Origin: Cryphonectria parasitica EP155
Taxonomy: Eukaryota; Ascomycota; Sordariomycetes; Diaporthales; Cryphonectriaceae
DNA: 64,000 nt
NCBI RefSeq assembly: GCF_011745365.1
Contig: NW_024468917.1
Coordinates: 434,001-498,000, forward strand
Direction: 5' to 3'
This document shows positions 55,595-64,000 of the stretch, in pieces (within the stretch, counting starts at the first letter, position 1; each line of letters begins with the position of its first letter). A model generated the notes under the pieces. That model was not told the DNA's origin. It worked only from the letters and a program-made list of their open reading frames with translations, and searched no databases. The position numbers were made by a program, and so were the translations under genes.

Positions 55595-57308
55595 ATGGCG
55601 GACACGCCGCAGCCTCCACCCACGCCCACACCCCGCCCTAACCAGCAAGGCGGCATCGCCGTCTTCTCAGGTGGCACTGCAGCTAACTTCCTCGTTGACG
55701 TGTTCGACCAGATCACCACGCGAAGGAAGTGCCCATTGCGTTATATCATACCCATAAGTGACAACGGCGGGAGTTCGTCGGAACTCATCCGTGTGTTTGG
55801 TGGGCCCAGTGCGTACTCATGTTGATCCCTTTTCCTCACAAACGGGCGACCGAAGTGAGTGAGTGTCAAACGAGAAGTGGTGACTAACACAGGGCTATAG
55901 GTGTTGGAGATGTCAGAAGTGAGTGAAACCCTGAGAACCTTTCGACTACTGGAAACCAGTCGTCCCGTTATGGGAGGGTAAGGAACTGCCGAAGGGGACC
56001 CGGCCGCTGATGCATTTGCTGAAAGGTCGTCTCGTCCGCCTCATCCCCAATCACGACGGCGACGAGGAGCGCACAGCCATCAAGGTCCTCTTTGAGCACC
56101 GGCTGTCGGGAGACCCTATGCAGGCCCGCACCGAGTGGCTGGACATTGTCGAGGCCCGCCACTTGCTGTGGACCTTCATCTCCAGCCCGAAACGTGAGCT
56201 CATCCGATCTGTGTTCAACACGCTCAACCTGGAGATTGTCAAGAGGAACCGGCCTACGAGTGTTTTCAATTTCGCTGAGGCGAGCGTGGGAAATCTGTTC
56301 CTGACGGGGTAAGTCAAGAAGAAGAAAAAGTAGAAATTCCTCTTCAACAATGGAGGCGTTGTTGGTCGTCAGTCTCTATGTTGTGTTTGGTTTTACTGAT
56401 ATCTAGAATTCATAAACAGCGCTCGCCTCTTCTCGGGATCCTTCGAGTCTGCCATCTACCTCCTCTCCCTAATCTGCGCTATCCCTGAGTCCACAGCCGT
56501 CCTGCCCGCCATCAACTCCAACTTCACCCACCACATCAGCGCCGGGCTCGTAGATGGCTCCGTCCTCGCAGGTCAGGTCGCCATCTCCCACCCCTCCGGC
56601 CCTACTGCCGTGCCCGACGCCACCTTCCATCCGACAGGCAATAAGCACTTGGATCTGGACCGCGTCGAAGACGCCAACCTGCCGGGCTCGCTGCCTGTGC
56701 TGCGGGGCCACCACGCCTTCTCCAAGGACGATGAGGAGGACCTACCCGCGCGCATAGACCGCGTGTGGTACATCAACCCGTACGGTCACGAAATCTGGCC
56801 GGTTGCGAACCCGAAGGTGCTGGCGGCGCTGGAGGATAGTGATGTGGTTGTGTATAGCATTGGGAGTCTGTACACGAGCATCATTCCCTCAGTGATCTTG
56901 CGGGGCGTCGGACAAGCGGTCGCACGGGCGCGGCGGAAGGTGTTGATTTTGAATAGCAAGGTGGATCGGGAGACGGGCCCTGTGGCGGCGCCCATGAGCG
57001 CGGTGGACTTTGTCAGAGCAGTTGCCAAGGCGGCGAAGGAGAGCCAGACGGACTTTGGCCCGCTGGCGGATGGGGAGGTCGGTAGGTACGTAAGCCACCT
57101 GGTTTACCTTGAGGGGGCTGAGAAGGGCGGCGCGAACGGAGCTGGGAGCTCGTCGTCACTCATGCCACGGGTAGATGTGGAGGAACTGCGGAGCCTTGGG
57201 ATCGAGTGTGTCAAGGTCAAGGGGAAGATGGTAGGTGAGGGGCGGAAGAGGATAGTTCGGTATGAAGAGGGAGAGCTGGTTGAGGCTCTGGAGGGGATTA
57301 TTGTCTGA
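55595..57308 (+). CDS. CofD/YvcK-like (UPF0052) protein, four exons including an 18-nt microexon
   Basis: This Rossmann-fold protein is related to bacterial YvcK and archaeal CofD (2-phospho-L-lactate transferase); yeast YNL011C is a likely relative. The function in fungi is unknown, and these organisms do not make coenzyme F420. The exons are 55595-55808, 55901-55918, 56026-56308 and 56420-57308, for 467 residues. The N-terminal loop reads GGIAVFSGGTAANFLVDVF, then YIIPISDNGGSSSELIRVFG. The microexon supplies VGDVR, restoring the family string GGPSVGDVRSRLVRLIP. Later blocks are VFNFAEASVGNLFLTGARLF, ESAIYLLSLICAIP and VVYSIGSLYTSIIPSVILRG, followed by LNSKVDRETG. The start is the ATG at 55595; the frame above begins with TTG. 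Intron 2 appears to end in AAAG. The family is secure; the microexon is inferred from the conserved motif. Confidence 0.9.
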
Positions 57309-60300
57309 TTTTGGTTGCGGTGGCGTGCACTTTCGAATGGTTTGAGCAGAGGCTTTTGTGTAATTATACATGTGTATCCGGTATAGATCCTGGACGGATG
57401 TATTAGAAGGTGTTAATGATATTCATTGGGAGTTAGATATGGGGTTTGCTTTCCTCTTTGGGGTTCAATTTAGGATTGCTTCAAGCCTCCGCCGCCGCCG
57501 AACTTATTCCTTGCTATTCGGCAGCTGTTCAACAATGGGCAACAATTTAACGAGGATAAGAACGCCCCTCAAATCGAGAGAGGCATTCGGACATCATGCT
57601 CCAGTCACGATCATCTCGAAATATGCTGTAAGCTATCCAAAAGTTTCGTTAACCCCCCACCCCCCTTCCTCTTCCTTTTCCCGTTCCTCGAGGGGACAGC
57701 TTCCTTTGTGTTTTTGCCCAAACCCTACCTCTTCTCAACTCCTAAAGTTATCATGTTCATACACCCACACATTTCTCTAGCTACTCACCATCCGTCCCAA
57801 GGTCCTTGACAAAGAAGAACAAAACCCAGCAAGGCTCTAAGCGCCCAAATAACAAAATTCTACCAGTGCAACAAGGTCAAAGTTCCGAGGGGCCGGACCT
57901 GACCGAGGCGGGAAGGAAAAAGAAAGAAGCCAACAGAAGCAACAACAACAACAACAACAACGGGCCCAGGCGATTACTGGCCCCGTAGCACTGCAGCGTG
58001 CCGGCAGCTAGCTATTATGCATTGAAACAAGCGGAGGTCTCCGGGTGGCTTTCAAGCGGGAGATCGCCGGCAGCCAGCGAGTGGGTGGTTGCAGGCGAGA
58101 CGGGACGCGCAGGGGAAATCTTTCTCGAGAGTTGGGTTACGTGCATGATTGTGAGTTGTGTACAACGCCTTCTCAGGCGGGCGAAGGGGTGGATGGGACA
58201 TCACGGAGGAGGTGGTCGGGTAGAAGATGGTTGGGAGCTTTTGGAAGAGACGGAGGAAGGCTGCTGTGTGCATGAGGGGTGGGAAGATCCAGAACCTTGG
58301 TGGTTGCTGGGTGAGTGTTTACTCAAGTACTCAAGTACGGAGCCTCGTCACGATGAGAGGACGTGTGAGGAATGTGCTTTTTCTTCTTCTCACACACCCA
58401 CGTCTTTTTCTATTTCTTCCTTTTTCCCTTCCTTCTTTTTCTCTTTCTTCCTTTTTCTGTTTCTTTCTTTCCAACTGTACGAGAGGTAATAATTGCCTAC
58501 GGCCTCATCGTCATAATTTGCTCGACTGCAAGTTATTGATCAACAAAGATGCACCAACCACCCAGCCATCCAATTATTACTAGGAATGATATTGTCCAGA
58601 GCCCACATGCTCTCCATCCTACCCTCCTCACAATATATAGGATGGGGCAGTACAAAGCCAGTCTTTGACATCATGGATTCGATCACAAGCTTCCGGATTG
58701 TGACAAGGATATTTATAACCTTTTTTCTTCTTCTTTTCCCTTTGGCTTCCCCCTCCGCATAAGACATCATACATGAGTGGTTGGAGTACACCCCACATCT
58801 GCTTTATAAAGTGGGGGAGACGGGAGGATGAGTCTCTCTCTCTCTCTCTGTGCATACCCTAACTGCTTGAGATCAAGATGTTGCAATGCATGCTGCACCT
58901 TTACGCCCCCCCAAAGGGTTCAGCTGAGGTGAGATGTTGTTGGGCAGCAAGGGAGACAACGCGAAGCAAAAGCAAAGCGAAAGCAAAAAAAGGGGAAGAC
59001 ATGTGTGGTTGTACGAAAACGGTAATCCTGTTCCACCATCTTTTCGAGAATTACCATGGTACGGCGCCCTTCTGCGACCGTTATGTGTTAAGCTGCTACT
59101 GGTGGGGCTGTGATGCAGGGCGAAAATAGAAAGGGGCGCACGGGATGAGGGAGGCGTTGCGAGCCTTTGCGCATACACTCTCCCTGCTTCCTTGACAGGG
59201 CGCGCCCAAAAGAGAATAGAGTACGTATATGAGACTCTCAACAGAGTGGGTGGTTTCTCTTATTTGATTCTGCTCGACAGGATTGCAAGGTCCACCAAGG
59301 GAAAAGGTGTCGTCGGCCCACATCCGTGGCCTCGAGAGGGGTGAAGCTGTAGTATTCTGTTTGCTATACGAGCACATAAGCTGCTTGGGCCTCATGAGAC
59401 CAGAACGGAGCTAAACTGCAAGCCACAGCTTCGGATAGAGTTGGGAGAAGGAAGGGGGAATGAAGGGGGAAGGAGGGGGAGGGGACGTGGGACGGCATAT
59501 CGGGCCCTCTGATGCACCTTTGCACCCAAAGAGGCTGTCATCCTCCAGGGGGGGGGGGCAAAATAAAAGAGAAGAAAATATAAAGGAAACGATGAGAGAC
59601 TCCCCCCTGTCTCCCTCCGTCTTAGCAATGTGGTGTGGATTTTCGAGGCCTTGCCTAGATTCTCGAAAGATCTGGTTCAGGCAAAGGCGATTCAGGGACG
59701 AGGATATCAGGTTGCTCATAGCCTCTCAAAAATCTGAGGCTAGACGAAAAGAAAAAGAAAGAAACAAGTGTTGGTCCGGCAAGACTGTGTGGCAGCGTCG
59801 TCGTTTGTTGCGGGGAAAGCTTAAGGAGGGCCGGGGGGGGCGAACACTACGAGGCAGCCGGTGCTTACGTCTACTGCAACTCGGGCTCGGAAGAGCGATG
59901 AAACCGATCTGTAAGATAAAAGATAGCGTGGAGGGGCAAAGGGGAAAGGGGGGAAGAGGGAGAAAGTAACCATCGCATCATGATGTTTTTTTGTGTTGCA
60001 ATGTGTGGCGTTTCCTGCAGTGTTAGTTTTCGGTTCTTCTTCTTTTTTGTTTTTTTTGTTTCATGACGATTACAGATTAAGAAAGTGGTCATGCGAGACA
60101 GACCGACGGACGGACGAGGGGCGTAGTGACTGGCTGGCTGGCTGGTTGATTGCTAACTATTCACAGAGCCTCGTCTTTCTTTTCTTTTGTTGTTCTCGTC
60201 CAAGTAACGTACTCAGTTACTCAGCTGGCGAAACATGATCTGTCAGAAACAACAAAGAAGGGAGGGAGGCAATAGACTAGGATCAGGGCCAAGTCAGGTC

Positions 60301-62286
60301 TACGTGGGCCTCTTCGCCTTGGCCCCGGCCGTGTGGCCTCCTCGTACCGTGGTGGCCGCCTGGCCGTGGCCAAAAGTGGTACTCGTCAACTGTATTTACT
60401 CCGTAAAAGGTGGTTCCTCAACATTGGTGGCGGCCGCTATCAGAGCCCGTGTACCGCTTACCTGCCGGCTGTTAGTGACCAGGAATACTACCATAGTAGG
60501 CGTGCACCCACTATACCATAGCACTATAGCAATGTATTAGTGCCTGTGTCCCCACCCCTCTTCCCCGTCCCCACCTGCTTCGCCTGACGTTTCCATGCCT
60601 TCCCATTGCGAATCCTGTCGGCTGCCTAGGGCCTCCCGTCTCCTTGCCTTATCATGGCAAAAGTAGCCTCTCGCCTAGCTATACTTTTCATCTTTTAACC
60701 ACCTGCATCATTCATTTTCTCACCGATGTCTGCGTGTCACCATTGTCTTGTAGGACCAATAATCCACTTTGGCCACCTGTACCTGCACTGCTGGCTTGAC
60801 TGTTGTCATCAACAATAACTTTGGGTCATTCCAGCTGTGGCTCTGGAGAGGGAAAGCCACGTACACGCACATATTTGCATGTGCATGGTGTGTACTTGTA
60901 TAGTATCTATTTGGGGGGGGGGGTGGTCACTAAAGCACTGGTATGTGGTGTGGGCGCTGATCTTGTGGCGCATCTTTTTCGGGGGGTTTGGAGCTGCTTG
61001 TCGTAGAAGGGAAGAGCAAGTTCAAGCTGATGCTTGGTCACCAGCCCTTTGCTTATTCCGATCCTGGTTGACAAGAGAGATCGAGGATCGCCCAATCATG
61101 AGCCCTGCTGCATAAGCCGTGTCAGGTGCGTAGCTACAGTGGTGTGGATGTAGGTTGTGTGCCGCCGCCAGGCTTTCCCAGGCTTTCCCAGCCCTTCCGA
61201 CGCAGCAGGCATAGTGTTTGAGTACGTACTTCTACTACTGAGTGGCAGCAGAAGGTGTACGTACACTCCCCCTAGCACCAGTGCTGCGTACACCTCCAAA
61301 GGTCACTTTTGGATGTTCTTGGCCTCAGCAGCATGTCAGTCATTCATCTGCTGCTTGGAGCTCCTTCCGGTCTCACTTCCCCTCTTTCTCCTTCTCCCAC
61401 CACCACCACTTCTTCCTCCTCCAACCTCAAAACCTCCTCTTTTCCATCTTCCCTTTGATCGTCATCTTCACCTCTCATCTCCATCGACTTTAGAGGGGGC
61501 TGACGACAGCTCATTCTCTCTCTCTCCTTCTCACACACGCAGCATCATCCTCCCTACCTACCTGCGAGCCTGCCAAACCATCTGACCTGTGTTTACCTAC
61601 AGCTGGCCCCTACAGCTGGTGTTCTTCTCGACAGTGCATCCATCCTAAACAACTGGTCCCCAGCTGCATCAGTCATATCAACAATCATCTAAGATAATCC
61701 GTGGCTTCAAAGTTACCTACCTGTACGTCTTTGGTGCACTGCCCCATCATGTCTTTTTATCACCTCTGAAACCGACCTCTCTCCCTCCCCCGTCACCTCA
61801 TCACCCATCCCAGCCAGTTCCATCTATCATCATGCTTCTACCATCAACATCAACAGCATTGGCAGTTGGCATTCCCCATCTTTCCAGAAGAAGCAGGCTG
61901 CACCTCGGCACCCCCATCCGCCAGTGACCCATTCACTAGCAACCCCATTCACCGCTTGCCCCGTCACTTAGGCCCCATACCCCCGTTACTTACTCGCTGC
62001 CTACATATCCACTCTTACTGCACCCCGACTACTTAGCATACATACAACAAAGTGCTCCAGGGCCTCTTCCTGCTGCAGTTAACCCCTTGACAACCTGGCT
62101 GGTGACGGATACCCTTTATCTATCGGTCCACCGCTTCAGCAGTCGGAGTCATCTCCCATCCACCTCATTCTCAAAACCTTCTACTTATCCTTTCTCCTTC
62201 TTTCCATCCCTCTTTCTCCCTCTGTCTCCTCCCCTCTAATTCTGTACTGACAACACTCCCATCTCAAGAGCGAACCATCGTTCATC
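57309..62286. other. Long intergenic region upstream of the NBR1-like gene
   Basis: About 5 kb with no recognisable protein in any frame. It includes an AAC repeat near 57942-57960, T/C-rich tracts (about 58380-58475), a CT microsatellite (58831-58850), two 11-G runs (59548-59558 and about 60913-60923), an imperfect 11-bp tandem copy near 61171-61195 and a C-rich pyrimidine zone from about 61350 to 62280 that probably is promoter and leader of the NBR1-like gene. Non-coding transcripts cannot be excluded. Confidence 0.5.
58831..58850. repeat. CT dinucleotide microsatellite
   Basis: About nine consecutive TC units in the long spacer upstream of the NBR1-like gene. Confidence 0.75.
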
Positions 62287-64000
62287 ATGGCCTCGACTTC
62301 ACCGGCCACCCCGGATACCGTGGTGACCCTCAAGGTCCACTTTCAGGGCAGCACCCGACGGTTCAAACTACCGCTCCGTGACCTCGGCGTCAATGTCTTT
62401 GAAGATAAGGTACGTCATGATGCTATCTGCCTATGCCTATCTCCATTCCTATCCCTCCCGCCTCATCGTTATCATCAACTCCACCGCGTGTAACTGCGAG
62501 TCGACACAGGTCGACTTTGTGTGCACACTGAGGATAGCAGAGTATACAGTGCTGCCGTTGCTGCTCTTCGGAAAAGTGACAAAAGCTGTTTCGAGTCGGG
62601 CTATCTTGAGAACTGCCTGCTGACTTTCTTCCTCTTCCCTTCCGGTAGATCCGAGCCATCCTCTGCATCTCACCCGAGGCCAATGCTACAATTGAGCGGT
62701 ATTCCGATTCCGCCTCCTCCTACGTCGTGCTTGACCCGAGCAAGCAGTCCGTCTGGAAGCAGCTCTTCCGCGCTGCCAAGGCAAAGCAGAAGCTCAAGCT
62801 TCGCGTCACCCTGCGAGACTCAGACGAGGAGGACAACCGTCCGAAGCCCGTCACCGTCGAGGACGAGCCTGAACAGGAGAACCAGGAATCCGCCCAGACC
62901 GAGGCTGAAGATTTCGCTATCCCTGTCCCCGTTTCCGTGGCCACAAGCTGGACACCGAGGACTCAACCTCCCAAGGCTCAGCCCCCTGTAATCACCAGTG
63001 TCTGGACAGTGCCAGCCACACCTCCACTTTCCAAAGACACCCCCGAGCACAACATGGCGGGTCAGGATGATACGATGCAGAACGAAGTGCAAACGGCCTT
63101 GAGCCACTTGTCGTTGGAGCAGTCCGAGGCTGCTGTACAGCAGGAGACGACCAAGGAGGAGTCGGAGACGACTACTCCGGTGTGTGTGGCCCCAAAGGCG
63201 GCCAACTTTGCCGTCTGCTGCAACAACTGCGATCGCACTATCCCCGACGACCACTTCCACTGCTCCACCTGTGACGATGGCGACTTCGACCTGTGCCCTG
63301 ACTGCGTCGACAAGGGCGTCACCTGCTACAACGCAGAGCATTGGTTGCTGAAGAGGTTCGTGAGAGGCGACGTCATTGTGGTGAGCGTCACCGAGAGGGT
63401 GCATCCCAAGCCCAAGGCCAAGCCTGCGCCCGAGGCGGTCAAGCCCTCCGACGAGAGTGTTGAGGTCTCTGCCGGCCAGGCCAAGCCCGCTCCAGCGCCC
63501 GCGACCCCTCCTCGCGCCATCTCCGTTATCCAATACCGGGCTTCCGTGCGCACCTGCAACTCTTGCGTGCAAGAACTGCCCGACAAGGAGTTCCTGCACT
63601 GCACCGCCTGCGAGGACTTTGACCTGTGCAAGACCTGCTTTGCCGCTGACAAGCATGGCCACCACCCGCAGCACGGCTTTGAACCGGCTGTCGAGGGCAC
63701 CCCCCTCTCCGCCGAGATCTCAAAGCGCCTGGCTCCCGGTCGGGACCAGCGACACCACGCGATTTGCGATGGCTGCGACAAGTTCATCACTGGTGTCCGT
63801 CACAAGTGTCTTGACTGCCCTGACTGGGACTTTTGTGGGGCCTGTGTTGTGAACGCGGGCTTCATTCACCCCGAGCATCGCTTCGTGCCTATCTACAGCC
63901 AGATTGCCGAGGCCCGGTCCACTTCTGCTCCCCGTCCTTGCCACTACGGCATCTGCTGCGACGGTCCGCTCTGCGTTGACAAGCGTAAGACGTACATTGT
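62287..64000 (+). CDS. nbr1: NBR1-like selective autophagy receptor: PB1 plus four ZZ fingers (3' end cut)
   Basis: Exon 1 is 62287-62409; exon 2 starts at 62649 and runs open to the window end (491 residues visible). The 239-nt intron is GTACGT...CGGTAG. Residues 10-90 form a PB1-type domain (TVVTLKVHFQGSTRRFKLPL ... VWKQLFRAAKAKQKLKLRV). A disordered linker follows. Then come three complete ZZ zinc fingers, near residues 231 (CCNNCDRTIPDDHFHCSTC), 344 (CNSCVQELPDKEFLHCTACE) and 414 (CDGCDKFITGVRHKCLDC), and the start of a fourth near 472 (CHYGICCDGPLC). PB1 plus ZZ is the arrangement of NBR1, which delivers ubiquitinated or aggregated cargo to autophagosomes; the diagnostic FW domain and Atg8-interacting motif would lie beyond the window. 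Assignment is strong by architecture, unproven without the C-terminus. Confidence 0.88.

Noticed and set aside
62820..63674. 284-codon minus-strand open frame across the NBR1-like exon
   Set aside because: It is antisense to a clearly conserved PB1/ZZ coding frame; the openness follows from GC-rich codon positions.

Overview
This window is nuclear DNA of a filamentous ascomycete (Pezizomycotina, most likely Sordariomycetes; the order cannot be fixed from sequence alone). The evidence is short introns with GTRNGT donors and CTGAC/CTAAC-like branch sites, a HET-domain gene, a fungal group II G-alpha subunit, and fungal versions of TOM70, IMP4, syntaxin, spermidine synthase and NBR1. Genes sit on both strands, separated by long intergenic stretches rich in polypyrimidine tracts, microsatellites and pure G or C runs. 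I found no operons, CRISPR arrays, rRNA or tRNA genes.

Layout. 1-569 (-): 5' end of a G-protein alpha gene, cut by the window edge. 570-7032: about 6.5 kb with no convincing gene. 7033-8720 (-): spermidine synthase. 9587-10588 (-): NIT2/NIT3-type omega-amidase, divergent from 11115-13701 (+), a large disordered protein of unknown function. 14458-15039 (+): small unknown protein. 15487-16788 (+): NSUN4-like RNA m5C methyltransferase, convergent with 17055-18382 (-), a seven-segment membrane protein. 19950-21441 (-): peroxiredoxin-like (AhpC/TSA) protein. About 21.7-27.1 kb is an AT-rich zone holding a HET-domain gene (22530-24416, -) and a small two-exon gene that I assembled (26299-26789, +). 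27870-31160 (-): UPF1, divergent from IMP4 (31855-33104, +), which is followed by a decayed coding remnant. 35235-36494 (+): plasma-membrane syntaxin, convergent with TOM70 (37913-40056, -), which is divergent from aminodeoxychorismate lyase (40871-41740, +). 43220-44489 (+): secreted alpha/beta hydrolase. 47625-49028 (+): pepsin-family protease without a signal peptide. 51516-53808 (+): Barentsz/CASC3-like exon-junction protein. 55595-57308 (+): CofD/UPF0052-like protein with an 18-nt exon. 62287-64000 (+): NBR1-like autophagy receptor (PB1 plus at least four ZZ fingers), cut by the window edge.

Most genes are unrelated housekeeping functions. The one functional pairing is UPF1 with a Barentsz-like factor: both belong to the exon-junction/nonsense-mediated decay system, though 20 kb apart. 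I see no obviously new multi-gene system. The most interesting points are the AT-rich HET region with its small hidden gene and a 22-bp perfect palindrome, the stop-free in-frame intron beside the protease active site, the microexon in the CofD-like gene, the multi-ZZ NBR1, and the recurrent G/C homopolymers and GTACATAGT motifs between genes.
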